A DNA stretch of 64,000 bases from Bombardia bombarda. Taxonomy: Eukaryota; Ascomycota; Sordariomycetes; Sordariales; Lasiosphaeriaceae. The position numbers and the translations under genes were made by a program. The notes under the pieces are model-generated. The model searched no databases. It was given only the letters and a program-made list of their open reading frames with translations, and had not been told where the DNA came from. The first letter of the stretch is position 1; the number at the start of each line of letters is the position of its first letter. Shown piece by piece: positions 11,301-23,300 of this stretch. Location of the stretch: positions 1,674,001-1,738,000 of the forward strand of contig JAULSR010000006.1 of the NCBI GenBank assembly GCA_030512295.1, in the 5' to 3' direction.

Positions 11301-13702
11301 TTTTGACGGATTTATTTGGGACTTAGTGGTTTGCTGGTGTGAAGTTGTATAAAGCGCGACTGGTTATTTGTTCGTGGTGTGCGATTGAAGAAGTGTAGAT
11401 GGTTTGATTGCAGAATGAACAAGAGCGGGAACCAAGTTACTACGGACCAGCGGGGCAAGGCAGTGTATTAAATAGGTAGGTACGGAGAAATAGGTAGTCG
11501 ACCTGCGACTGACTGACACGCAACGAGCCAGGTACCTACGGGGTGCGTCTACCAACTGGAGGTCACTGGGTGCTTCCTGCCTTCCTTCCATTCTATCCCG
11601 ATTTTCCTGATCCTGGGCAGCACCGTAGCGGCCTGCGATTGGGAAACTGCGTCATACATTTTATCTTAATCCGGTGGACTCTGGCCCAGTCTTTTTTTGC
11701 CTTGCAGGGATGGCGGAAAGCCGTCTTTTCCCTGCTTGCGGCTTGCGACCCTTGAAATCCACTCCGGCCAGCCAGCCACCCACATTTAGCTTTTCTCAGC
11801 GCTAACTTCTAAGTACCTAACGAAAGCGAACGATAGGACATCTGTAGTGTACCTGTGGGTATGATGAACAGGCGACGGAGATCTAGAACCTCGTGCCTGT
11901 TGCGCAACAAGGACTTGTTGTGAAGGAATCTGGTTAGGGGCCCGTGATACACTGCGTCAACTCCTCTTACGATAGAGGGACGTTTATAAGTGAGCTATTG
12001 GAGGCTGGCTGCATTGGCCTTGTCTGAGCTGCCCCCCGACTCCCTTCCCGAATTCAATATTCGACGCTGCCGTTTCAAGAAGCAGACATCTCTGTTCCCG
12101 TCCGTACCAGTTTAGCGCCTGCGCATGGTCACGCTACTGCTGCAGTCGACGACAGATGGAGAGACGGATTACGAGCTCACAGCATGTACGTAACGAGTTC
12201 ATGGCACAGCATATGGCAAGGCAAACAAACGATGCAGAGCAATGCATAATGGCAATACACTAGCAAAAAAAAAAATTGTTTTTCTCACAGTCGATCAGTT
12301 TGCAGCACCGCCCATTTGCCATTTGTGGTCAGGCGCAAGCAAGAGCTCTGCTAGCTTGCGCCTGAGTGTGACGTATGCGGTTGCCCCTCATTGTCCGCCT
12401 AGGGTAGGGATCCAACCCACCAATGACATCACCTGGGGTTGAGGCGCCAAGAACAAGAAAAGGTGGCGGAGATGTGTGGCGCAGGTTATTTAAGGTCAAG
12501 GGCGACGGGTGCCGCGTGGCTCAAGAGCAAATCAAGAGCTGATCGATCTTGTTTCTCTCCACGTTCGACACCAAACCCGCCTTGCCCGATTCACTAGACC
12601 CTGCGCCAACACGCCACTGTCCAGGGCCCGACTTGCACCATCTGACCTGGGCATGCTTGGCCGATTCGGCAGTCTGCCGCGTAGCCGTGTCCGAGAATAA
12701 AATGCGGAACGGCAGCGATGGGTCTGGTGGCTTGCATTGAATCGCATCATCTGTCCCATTGAGTCTTTGAGCCAAGGCGGTAACGCGGCACTCTATTCTA
12801 GGACAAATACAGAGCGCAATGCTTAAATTCAAAAACATCAAGGCCACTTGGGGTCTTCAAGATTATTCATCTTTTCGATTGATGATTGGTGACCTCATAA
12901 ATGCGATCAATCATCATGTCAACCATATGCCATTGATATAACTGAATAGTTCTGGATGCTAAAGACAATCAACTGTCATTAAGTAGGAGTTAAGGATGTA
13001 CTGGACTAGCCGTCATTACTCGAGATGCGCTGGCATTCAGTCAAGGTCAAGCTCAATGTGTCAGTTTTGTAGCTATATGTAAAATGTCACTGACATTATC
13101 TCTCGATTTCAATCTCTCGATTTCAATCTGTAAGCACATGCTTGATAAGACGATCTTGACGAAAAATAAACCATGACTGCATGACCACGTAAAAGTTACT
13201 GTGGCTTTTCAGTATTACTTTGAACATGCTTCCCTCGTTGATGTCGCCCTCTGCGTCCAGGAGCAGTGCCAGTACGACACTCACCAGTGGATTCTTTGGA
13301 CGCCAAGCTGGAATCCGGCGCCGAATCTCCCCTGTTCGAGATCTCGGGAGGATGCCAAGCCCGGAATGCCACCAGTTTCGGACCTGATTCCGGAAGACGG
13401 TGAAATCGGCCCCACATAAACTCTCACAGTTAACCCCAACCCAGCTCCATCAACCCCACTTTTCCTCACGAGCCCTAAACTCCCAAGGCACAACTTCGGG
13501 TATACAATTTTGTCACAATTTTCGCGGGCCGCAATCCCCACCTGGTGTCTTTTTTTCTGACAAGCTCGCCCGCCCGCACCTCTGCTCTTTTTTCTCTGCT
13601 TTTCTACTCGGCAAGACGTAGGATATTAACTTCTTTGCGTCCTCTCATCAACTTCATCTTCCTCACCCTACCAACGATCTCGATCAATCACCCTCAGCAG
13701 AA
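11301..13702. promoter_or_regulatory. Divergent intergenic region, pmp3 / L22e
   Basis: 2.4 kb between two head-to-head start codons. It carries GGTA/TACC-type words at 11473-11483 and 11530-11539 and a 14-bp tandem duplication at 13098-13125. The L22e-proximal 150 bp is pyrimidine-rich, as is common for fungal ribosomal protein promoters. I see no gene. Confidence 0.55.
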
Positions 13703-14367
13703 ATGGCTCCCATCGCAGTATGTTATGTCACCTAAACAAAGACCACCGCTTTGCTGTTGGCCCAGTCCGTTGTGTTGTCGTCTCAGCACACACACACGAG
13801 ATGATGGCGTGAAGCAGTAGGCTAAGTCAATGTGTTTTTACAGAAGAAGGCTGGCTCCAAGGCCAAGGGCCCCAAGGTGACCAAGAAGGTAAGCAATCGA
13901 AGTCCCCTCCACTCCTCGGCCTTAGCGGCTGGGATGTGTGTGCGACACTGCGACAAATTTCTAACAGCCCTTGCCAGTTCATCATCAACGCTTCGCAGCC
14001 CGCCAGCGACAAGATCTTCGATGTCTCCGCCTTCGAGAAGTTCTTGAACGAGAAGATCAAGGTTGAGGGCCGCGTCGGCAACCTCGGCGAGACCATCAAG
14101 ATCTCCCAGCAGGGTGACGGCAAGATCGAGATCATTGCCCACAACGAGCTCTCCGGTCGCTACCTCAAGTACCTGTACGTTTAGTTCCTATTCTAACACA
14201 CCCAACACAAGGGCAATTCCTGACCCAACCAAAACAACAGGACCAAGAAGTTCCTCAAGAAGATGCAGCTCCGTGACTGGCTCCGTGTCGTCTCCACCTC
14301 CAAGGGTGTTTACGAGCTCAAGTTCTTCAACGTCGTTAACGACGAGGCTGAGGAGGATGACGAGTAA
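13703..14367 (+). CDS. rpl22: 60S ribosomal protein L22 (eL22)
   Basis: Structural protein of the large cytosolic ribosomal subunit. Exons are 13703-13717, 13844-13888, 13978-14174 and 14241-14367, giving 127 residues. Exon 1 has just five codons (MAPIA), exon 2 is Lys-rich (KKAGSKAKG...), exon 3 holds the conserved core (DVSAFEKFLNEKIKVEG, GNLGETI), and exon 4 holds the RDWLRVV motif and an acidic EEDDE C-terminus typical of eL22. All junctions are canonical GT-AG and restore the family sequence. Several introns close to the 5' end are usual for fungal ribosomal protein genes. Confidence 0.97.
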
Positions 14368-14783
14368 ATTTGTCCATGACATGACGACGGAATCACCATC
14401 TCGACAACCATTTGATTGGGAAAGAGAAGGAGGAGGGGCTTGGCGTTCATATCTGTTTATCTGGCTGGGGATTGCAACACCAATATACCAAAAAGGATAG
14501 GCGGTTGCGCATCATGCATCATCATCATCATCATGAGCATCGTCAGCATGGCGTAAAGCTAAGCTGGAGGTGTTGAAAAACAAATTAAAAAATCTACAGG
14601 CTCAGCGTCTTGCCGCTGCGAGAGGCTTTCTGGCGCAAAACTCCATTTTCCCTTCCCGCTTGCTCCCGTGACAATTGAACCATATACGCCGTACACCGCA
14701 TGTATGTCTGTCTGTCTATCTATACCATACATTTTATTGTTGCTTTACACACCACCCCAACCGTAACCAGAAGCAGGCCAGTG
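14368..14783. other. Convergent 3' flanks of L22e and the carrier gene
   Basis: 416 bp between two convergent stops. It includes a short CAT repeat near 14515-14535 and CTGT repeats near 14706-14720; no gene is seen. Confidence 0.6.
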
Positions 14784-16032
14784 CTATTCCGGTAGCCCCC
14801 TCATCACCCCCTCAAACGCCAACAGCGCCATGGCATTCGCCGGGAACGCCCTCAAGAAGCACGGCAGGAACCCCCGCCAGTACCCCTTTGCGCCATTCTC
14901 CCTATACACCGCCACGGCCGCGTCCCTCCACCGGGGAAACCGCCTGACGCCATCGCCTAGCCTACCGCCCAGCGGATCCGTCATGATGCGCTGCTTGACC
15001 ACATCGCTAGGGTAGCTCGTCAGCCAGAACACCTGCGCGCTCAGCCCACCGGCCCAAAAGTTGATGGCCGGCGCGCTCATCTTGGTGTTATCCACCATCC
15101 ACCTCGAGATGATATCATACGACCCCCACCAAAAGAAGAAGAAGCTCCTGAACAGCAACGTCGCGCCCAGCCCGTGGTACACACCACGAACACCATGATG
15201 GCGGTACACTTTCGTCAGGCAGTCAACAGGCCCCGAGTACAGGCGCTCGGCCTTGTTGGCGGCGTACTGGATCTGCAGGCGGGCTTTGACGTGCTCCACG
15301 GGGGCGGCGATGAAGGAGACGGTGGCGCCGGCGAGGACGCCAGCGAGGCCGTGGCCGTGCGAGGGTAACGGGGTTCTGAGGGAGGGGTCGTGGAGGGGGT
15401 GCAGGGGCGGGTTGAAGAGGTGGTCGCGCAGGAGGCGGCGGTACATGGTCAGGGAGCCGAGCATGACGCTGTCCATGAACATCCAGCCGACGAGCGGGGG
15501 GGTGGCGCCCTTGTAGAGGCCGGCGAGGCCTTCGTTGCGGACGGTCTGGGTGAGGCATTGGAGGGGGCCGGAGAAGCGGGAGGCGGTCGAGGTTTGGAGG
15601 CGGACTTTGATGGTGTCGAAGGGGTGGCCGACTGGGTGGTTACATGGTCCATGTTAGCTTGTCGGGTGGGAGGTGTGGTAAACAATGGCGAGGTTGTGGC
15701 GGAGGTAGTGGTGTATGTTTGTTTATATATTTGGGTTTGGACTTGATGTTGCTGTCCTAACTTGTACGGAACTCATTGCATTCACATGTGATGATACGTT
15801 ATACATGATATTGAAAGAACAAGTATGAAACGGTTATGTTTAACGTAAACATGAAAAATAAAAGCAAGAAACGGGAGGGCGCACCAGAAAGCTTGGCTAT
15901 GCCGGAAAATACGCCGGCCACGAAACCTTTATAGTTCTTTGCGGCGGCGGGAGTGGCGGCGGCCTTCTCGGACGGTTGCTGTGTCGGCGCCGGTGCCGGA
16001 GCTTGGGCTTGTCCTCCCAAGTCGGTCGCCAT
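14784..16032 (-). CDS. Mitochondrial carrier family protein (Ymc/SLC25A20-29-like)
   Basis: Inner-membrane solute carrier. Exons 16032-15885 and 15631-14784 give 331 residues. Three tandem carrier repeats each carry the Px[DE]xx[KR] signature: PFDTIKVRLQ directly after the splice junction, PVEHVKARLQ in the middle and PSDVVKQRIM in the third. The stretch GLYKGATPPLVGWMFMDSVMLGSL resembles the yeast Ymc1/Ymc2 and acylcarnitine/basic amino acid branch, so that class of substrate is likely but not proven. The 46-residue N-terminal extension is Ala/Pro/Gln-rich. An in-frame ATG at 16047 would add five residues; I prefer 16032. Confidence 0.92.
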
Positions 16033-16811
16033 TGTGTCTCGTCCCATGAACTGAGATACACAGAAGACAGCTATTAGTTGTGTAGGCTGGGGACGAGGTT
16101 GCTTCTCTCCTCTTCTGCTCTTCAGAAGGGATTTTGTAATGCGATTGGTGTGTCTTGAGGTGAAGGATGTATTATTGTGATATGCAGCCCACGAAGGGGG
16201 CCTGTTCTCTGACATGGGAGTTGCCCCCCCCCCCCCCCCCAAAAAAAAAGAAAAACGGGCGCTAGGAAGGCACGTTGCTGGGAAGGGACCCCACTATTTA
16301 TTTACCTTAGAAGGGAGCTTAGGGGAAGCTGCAGAGCTCCGGTAGCTCGAGTCTGGCGGGGTACGGTACCTGAAGTTGATGACATGAAGACGAATTGACG
16401 GCAATTGGTTGACAATCTAAAGTGTCGAGCATCGGAGTATGTCCATAGAGTTGGGCTTGGTATGATTCAATCTTTAATATGCGAGAAAAGCAGCTCTTGT
16501 TGACAACCAGCCCCTGGCAGGTAGAATGAAAGTAGGCAATGCGAGCCCATCTCAAATGCCATCTCAAAAACCACCGTATTCTTCAGTGCCATCTACCAAT
16601 GCAGATAAATCTATCTCATTTTCAACTTCAGTACAAGGGTATCACAACTTTTTGAACTCTCGCTTCCCTTTCCCGATCTCCAGAAAACCCTCTATTAAAA
16701 CATGCCATATAAAATCCTCCCCATTTCCCGTCCCCCTTCCAATCCTTCTCTCCAAATCCAAATTCCTCAATTTTTACAAACCACACACACACATCCCAAT
16801 CCTAAGCCCCC
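16033..16811. other. Carrier 5' leader/promoter and gpi11 3' flank
   Basis: 779 bp between tandem minus-strand genes. Its main feature is a 17-C plus 9-A homopolymer tract at 16224-16249, about 190 bp upstream of the carrier start. 16560-16811 is A/C-rich and probably the gpi11 3' UTR. Confidence 0.55.
16224..16249. repeat. C17-A9 homopolymer tract
   Basis: Seventeen C followed by nine A on the plus strand, in the promoter or leader of the minus-strand carrier gene. Confidence 0.95.
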
Positions 16812-17777
16812 TCAAAACCTCTTCCCAAACACCAAGGTCCCCCCAACGACCCTCCCGACAAGATACCCCCCATAAATACCACACAGAATAGTCACGGGCC
16901 ACTTCTGCCACTCCCTGTCCCAGTCGAGCGGGATAGGGACAGCGCCCAGCCAGGCACCGACGACGGCGCCCACCAGCCCGCCAAACGTCTCGTCAAAGGG
17001 GGCGCGGAAGCTGGCGATCTGCGCCCAGGCGGCGGTCTCGACGCCGTGGGTGTAAAAGAGCGGGAACAGGGCGAGGGCGGCCAGGTGGGCGGCGCAGACG
17101 AGGGTGTGCGGGACGTGGGTGAGGAAGGGGGCGCCAAAGAGGATCATGGCGATGTAGAGGGGGATGGTGGCGAAGGCGGTGAGGAGGAGGGAGAGGAGGG
17201 AGGCCTGTTTTGGGTATAGATGGTTAGTAAAAGTGTTGTGAGTAAATGTGTTATAAGGGGAAAGGGGGGGGGGGGGGGGGACGTGACGCACGACAATGAC
17301 ATTTGGCCCACCCGCCCCATCGCTCGACTTCAGCTTCTTCTCGCCTGGGCGTACTAGCTTCCGGGCTGGCTTGCTGCCGCCGCTGGAAGCGTGGTGTTGT
17401 TGCTGCGAGGAAGAAGAAGACGAGGAGGAGGAGGAGCCGGCGACGGGGAGGCAGAGCAGCGCGTAGCCCAATTGGATGGCCGTCACCACGGGCAGGGTGA
17501 TGCGCATGGCCGACACGGGCGTTCTTTCCACATCATCGTCCGATTTGGCGATGAGGGCGGGGAAGCTGGCAAGGAAGACGCCTGTCAGGAGGGCGAGGGA
17601 GCCGTAGCGGGCGGCTTGGGCGCTGGGGGTCTGCTTGGTCTGCACGGGCTGTAGCTCCTGTTTTGTTGGTGATGGGGTTGACGAGCTGCTGCCGATGCTG
17701 CTGTTGCTGGCTTTGCTCTTTAGGCCCTTGGTGATGGACGACGACATTGTCACTGGGTCGACGAGAGGCATCGTCAC
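16812..17777 (-). CDS. gpi11: Gpi11 / PIG-F, GPI-anchor ethanolamine-phosphate step
   Basis: ER membrane subunit needed to add ethanolamine phosphate to the GPI precursor, partner of the Gpi13/Gpi7 transferases (family knowledge). Exons 17777-17292 and 17204-16812 give 292 residues. After a Ser/Thr-rich N-terminus there are about six hydrophobic spans: two in exon 1 (around 65-85 and 98-120), a low-complexity Ser/Gln/His loop, then four in exon 2. The Pig-F features GVETAAWAQI and a Gly-rich last helix (CGIYGGYLVGRVVGG) are visible. The intron contains a 17-bp C run right after the donor. ATGs at 17771 and 17747 are alternative starts. Confidence 0.92.
   Translation of the reverse strand: MTMPLVDPVTMSSSITKGLKSKASNSSIGSSSSTPSPTKQELQPVQTKQTPSAQAARYGSLALLTGVFLASFPALIAKSDDDVERTPVSAMRITLPVVTAIQLGYALLCLPVAGSSSSSSSSSSQQQHHASSGGSKPARKLVRPGEKKLKSSDGAGGPNVIVVRHVPPPPPLSPYNTFTHNTFTNHLYPKQASLLSLLLTAFATIPLYIAMILFGAPFLTHVPHTLVCAAHLAALALFPLFYTHGVETAAWAQIASFRAPFDETFGGLVGAVVGAWLGAVPIPLDWDREWQKWPVTILCGIYGGYLVGRVVGGTLVFGKRF
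17264..17280. repeat. G17 (C17 on coding strand) tract inside the gpi11 intron
   Basis: Seventeen consecutive G on the plus strand, lying within the gpi11 intron 11 nt downstream of its donor GT. Confidence 0.95.
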
Positions 17778-18287
17778 TGCGGCGCGTGGTTGATTGACGC
17801 AGGCGAGCTATGGAATTGCTAGGACCGGAGGAAGAAGGAAAAGGACCTGAAGGAAGGTGTCGCTGCTGTGGACAGCTTGTGCCGATGGCTTCCGGGGGAC
17901 GGGATAGGGACCCGCCAAGCCCTGGCAGCTTATGCATAACCAACCCCAACCCTGGAGGTGTTAATCTCCCAGTACGAGTCAAGACCTCATTATCATCACG
18001 AAAAAGGAGAGGCATAGCGATGCCAGAATGGTGGTGGTCTGGAATTACTATCTGTGTGTGCTATGGTATGGTTGCTGGAAAAATTCAGCGTCAATGGACC
18101 TTGGCGTGGGAATATCCATCCAATTCCACCCGCACTTCTGCATGCTGTAAATGCCCGCTGCTGCCCTCTGCTCAATATCGACAGCAAGGAAGCAAAGCAA
18201 ACACCAAACCATACAATGCATACAATGCAACATACAAACCGCCAAATGATCCATTCCTCCATCCCTCTCTTACTAAGCCAGTCAGAT
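17778..18287. other. gpi11 promoter and translin 3' flank
   Basis: 510 bp between two tandem minus-strand genes. The short plus-strand frames are antisense noise. No gene seen. Confidence 0.6.
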
Positions 18288-19140
18288 CTACTCAGACGCC
18301 TTGGCAGGAATCAAATTCCGCAACGACAAGTCGTAGACAACATCCTCCACCTTCTTGACGGCGTACTTGATCGAGTCGACGCGCTTGCGCAGTATGTCGT
18401 TCTTGAGGTTGAGCACCTGGAAGCCCGCGTGCAGGTCCTTGATGAACCCGCTGATCAGCACCGCCAGCTCGTTGTCGCCCATGGTGACCGAGTTCATGGC
18501 CAGCCGGCTGAGGTCGTCGATGATGTTGATCAACCCCAGCAGGTACTCCTCTACCGTGACGTGGAAGGCGTCGCGGTCCAGCAGGTTGACCGGCACCCCG
18601 AAGATGGCACCCACCTCCTCCACCGTAAGCAGCCGACAGACCTCGCCCGCCTTGGCCTCGGTGCCCATGCCGCCCAGCCACGCGCACAAGAGGACGGTCG
18701 CGATAGCATCTTGGATCGCCCGCGTCCACTTGTAGTTGTACCTTTTGCATTGTCAGCCTCCTTTTTCTTGCCTTTTCTGGTTTAAGTAGGTAGGTGTGCA
18801 GTATACTTACTTGTAATAAGGGTACTTGGACGCAAAAGCGTTCAGCTTGCCGATTGTCGCAACCTCCTTCTTGATGCCCTCTTCAACCTGGGGCAGGAGT
18901 GTAGGGTCTGTATATAGCCAAGGTTAGTTTAGACTTCACAGTTGAGATCCGTGGGGACAAAAATGAGTAAACTGTTCACATACACTTGGACCGCGGCGTC
19001 GAGTGTATTCTCGACAAAACGCCCTGCGTGTATGAGACGTGCTGGTTGAGCTCCTCAATGATCTGGTCCAACTCCTTCCTGACGCTGGTGTCCTCCTCGA
19101 TCTTGGCCTTAAGCTTGTCGAACAGCGCGGGGTCGATCAT
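18288..19140 (-). CDS. tsn1: Translin
   Basis: Single-stranded DNA/RNA-binding protein that forms octamers and, with TRAX, the C3PO ribonuclease; in Neurospora C3PO processes pre-tRNA fragments (family knowledge). Exons 19140-18984, 18907-18811 and 18741-18288 give 235 residues, against about 228 for animal translin. The whole protein is a helical bundle. The N-terminus MIDPALFDKL, the KYPYYKYNYKWT stretch across the second junction and a C-terminal NLKNDILRKRVDSIKYAVKK helix are family-like. An in-frame ATG at 19200 would add 20 residues; 19140 fits the family start better. Both introns are GT-AG and the phases agree. Confidence 0.93.
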
Positions 19141-20312
19141 GGGGTGCCCATCTTTGCGTTTTGTACGGTGTGCTGTGTATAAAATGTCCTTAAATCGCAC
19201 AGTCTCGAGTTTGGCCCAACGGGATATAAAGGTTGAGAGATGGGAGATCAGATGGTTGTGGTGTTTGATGGAGGGCTACACAAGTTTGGGGCACAGACGA
19301 TTGGCAGCATATGGAGGCATGTAAAAACTTTTTCTCAGTCACAGAAAAAAAAGGGAAGGAACACCCCATCGATGAGTCTTAAAACTCTCCTTCCACCGGC
19401 ACATAAACATCTTACAACTTCACATAACCCATATGCCTTGTTGCAAGAAATGAGATTATGTCATTCCCTTTGCTATACGGGTCAACCGAAGTGAGTCTCC
19501 CTCGCAATTGGCGCGCAATCATTCTGTCCAAACTGCAGCGGCCTCCGATTTGCAGTGGAGGTTCGGCCACACGGCCCGTGCGGGTACCGTTTATTACGGG
19601 TGCTTTACAACTCGGAATACCCACCCCCTTTCTATTGTAGCACAATCACAGAATTAGAAGAAGTGAAACATCAAAAGCCTCAATAGATGAATAGTTAGAT
19701 ATAATGATATCTGACTCTGTCTTGCCAAGCATCCCCTTTGACAATGCGAGGGTTAAAATAAACTATTTATGCTCACACATTAAGAGACAACCGCGACTAC
19801 ATAAACACCCCTTTACCGGCTCTTGCAAACAAACACCCAGGCTTGGTCACCACCACTCCCTTTCTCAATCACATCTTACCTACCGTATACCAAAACACCC
19901 ACTCGCCATCTCTTTCTCTCCATCCCCTTTAGACCACCCATTGACCAAAAACATCTATTTATGTACCCCTTTATATCGACCTTATATATCCTCCGAGTTC
20001 CAAAAAGAAAATCCACAAACACGATGTACAGTAGGCAGTAATTGGAAAAACCAAAACATATAACATCAAACATCCCCGTATCCACTTCAACCACAACAAA
20101 CACACACTCTCTCAAGGTCAACTTTTTTTTATCTTCTCATCTTCCTGTCTTCGTCTTCAACCACGCCTTCACTCCCACCACCGCCCAAACATAGGTGAAA
20201 AAAAAAAACTAAGCAGAAACCTGCGCAGGCCCAGCAACCCAACCCGAAACATACGTAGCAGCAGACGAATAAAATAAATAGATTAGACATATAATATATA
20301 GTAGTAGTGCTC
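19141..20312. other. Translin promoter and psd2 3' flank
   Basis: 1.17 kb between tandem minus-strand genes. 19680-20300 is A/C-rich with many short runs, consistent with a long psd2 3' UTR and flank. No gene seen. Confidence 0.6.
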
Positions 20313-23300
20313 CTAGCCCTGCGTCGCCGCACTCGCCGCCGCGCTCGAAGCCGGCACCGCTGATCCATATGCCGTCAGCGTCACCTCATCGCCACCGCTC
20401 TCGTCAGGCGACTCCTCCGCCATAGCGCCCTGGATACGACGCTTGGCATCCACCTTGTCCGCCTCGGTGATCTGGCTCTCATCCTTGCGCATGTCAGGCG
20501 TGTGCTGCGGCTGGTTGGGCGCATGTCCAACAGACATGCCGACGCGGATCTGTAACACATCAATATTAGCAAATCCTCCTTTTCTCGAGAAGCAGACAGA
20601 AAGAGAAACATACCAAAGTCTCCAAAGCCTCGTTCGAATTATCCACCAAGTCATTATCAAACACCATCCTCCCCGGCTCAAACAGCAACACAATCGTGCT
20701 GCCCCCAAACTTGAAATACCCCAGCTCCTCCGCCCTCTTCACCTCCTCCCCGTCCTTGCGCGTAATCACCGTGCTCCCCACCATCATCGCCCCGACGCAA
20801 ATCACCATGACCCGCCCAAACGTCGGGCTGTCAATCGGCACAATCACCCGCACATTCTCCCCATACACATCCAGCGCCGACCGGATCGCCATCGGGTTCA
20901 CAGTGTAGTACTCGCCCGCGATCGTGCGCGGCTCGCGCATGATGCCGTCCACGGGAATGTGGAAGCGGTGGTAGTCCTGCGGCGCGAGGCGGAAGATGCC
21001 CAGGCCGCCGCCGCCGCTGGCATACCGCGACACGTCCTCAGGATAGGCATCACCCAGCAGCCGCTGGATGCTGAACTCACGGCCCTTGACCCATACCTTC
21101 GTGGCCACGTCGATGCGGTTGAAGACGACGGAGCGGCAGTCGGCGGGCGACACGATGATGCGCGGATTTTCCGGGGCCGAGCACGGGCGCGCGTCGGGCT
21201 TGAGCGCGCGGTAGAAGAACTGATTGAAGTTCTTGAACTCGCTCATGGGGAGGAGGACCTCCGACATGTCGAGGCCGTGGAACTCGATGAATTTCTGGAT
21301 CTCGGCCTTGGAGGCCGGGTCGTCGAACTTTTTGCCCTGTTTGATGCTGAGGCTCTTGAGGAGCTTACGAATTCTCTTATTTTCCATATTGTTCGACTTG
21401 AGGCCCTTGTACAGCAGGCGGATGCCCAGACGGACGTACACGCTCATCTTTTCCTCGTTGATCTGACCGGTCATGCGGTCTTGGACGAGGATGTTGGCCG
21501 AGTTGGCACCGAGCTTGTAGCCTCCATACGAGATCTTGGTGATCACCTTGGAGTACCATTTGCGCTGTGCCTGGCTAGATGTTACAAATCCAGCCATCAC
21601 CAGGTTGTTGACCTGGCGCCAGTCCTGGCTTGCGCAAGTAGCGATATGAGTAATGATGTCGGTATCCTTGCGCTTGTTGAGGCGCGGCTGGTGGCAGATG
21701 GGACATTCTCGGATCTCCACGACGTGCTCCTCGCTGCTGCTGGTGTTCAGGTCATCTTGATCCAGGCAGTCGCCTTCCTCGCCGGCCGCGCCGAGATCTG
21801 GAACAGCGACGGTGGACGCCCCCGCCAGCAGAGACTCAGTCGGAGTCTCGACCCCGGGGCTCTCAGCTCCTGAATCGGAGGTCTTCCCAGGAATGCTGAG
21901 GAAATCCTTGACCTGGTCTGAATCCGGAAGCATGTTCTTCATGCGCTCTCCAAAGCCTTGCGGCTTGGTTTTTGCCTCCAGCTGATCTTCAAGGCAAATA
22001 ACTGCCTCATCCAGCGTAAGGTCTCCGAAATCGTCGCCATTGTTTGCTTTGTGAGGAAACCTGTGGAAGAAGCTATCGATAGTCGACTCTCGCAGGGTGG
22101 ATCCAAGAGTGTCCAGCATGGTAGTGAGCTCGACCTTGCTGATGCGGCCGCTCTCATCGGTGTCGTACTGCTTCAGCATCGCTCTCCAGAACTGTTGTCG
22201 AAGGGCGGGATAAGGCATGTACTTCACACGAATGAAGAGCTGGGGGTTATGCTTGTCCTCCCACTTCTCCTGGTTCTTCATCTTCAAGGGCAGAGTAATG
22301 GGGATAAAGTCGGCATTCTCACCGCCATCACCTGAGGATGACTCTCCAAGAGTGGCGGCAGCGGCAGCAACAGGATTCTCTCCATGCTGAAGAAGTTCCG
22401 GGCTGGGGAGTGGCTGCTGAGACGTCTCTGGAACGGAGTCAATAGGGGTTTGCTGGGAAACGGTAGGAGTCGATCCGGAGGGGGTAGCCAGAGTGGATGA
22501 CGCCACGGATGCATTCGTCAAGGTTGATGGATTCTTGGAGAGGGCCGGTCTGGCTAGCTTACTCAGACTTTGGGCAGACGATGTCCGAGATAAGCCCAAT
22601 CTCATAAATCGGGACTTGGAAACCGGGGTATACTCAGGGGCATCCTTGAGGCTGTAAAGGCCAGTCTCTGGGTCCGCTTTTGGCGACTTATCAATGATGT
22701 CCTTGATGGGAAGGCTGACCGAGGCGATGAAATCATTGCCAGAGTACTTGTCGTGGTCTATAACGGTGAAGGCAAAAGAGTACTGCTGTTCATGACCGAG
22801 AAGCTGGAATATCATCTTCTCATTGAAGTTGGGGTTCAGGTTGTGGCGAATCGTCTTGGTCCTGTAGGTCTTTTTGCCAAGGGAAGCGACAACAAATGGG
22901 TCCATGTCGAAGCTGGTCTTGGTGAGGTTCGACTCAGGGGGTAGGTCGGTGATGTTGCATATCTCGAGGTAGATGACGCCCACCACATCACTGCCGCCGT
23001 TTGTAAACTCGTACGGGTTCTGTCTGTTCTTACGCTTCAACCCCCTGATCCTAAGCCTCCTCTTTCTCTTCTCAATGGTCTCGGGCTTGTTAGGGTCCTC
23101 GTCCTCGGGAGTCTCGTCATCGTAAACATCGTAGTCTTCTTCGTCATCGATGTCGGTCGCTCTCCTGGTAAGCGGGGGAGACGGCGAGGGCGTCTTTCCT
23201 TTGCCGGCGGTCGGAGCCAGTACTGGGGTCCGAGTAGGGGTGGGGAATTGCGACGAGGATTCGGTGGCGGGGGCAGACTTAGCAATAGCAGCGAACTTGT

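Noticed and set aside
13098..13125. 14-bp tandem duplication upstream of L22e
   Set aside because: Only two copies in non-coding DNA; ordinary slippage product.
20443..21873. 476-codon plus-strand open frame
   Set aside because: It is antisense to psd2 exons 3-4, His/Arg/Asp-rich without any family pattern. It arises from the GC-rich codon third positions of the real gene.
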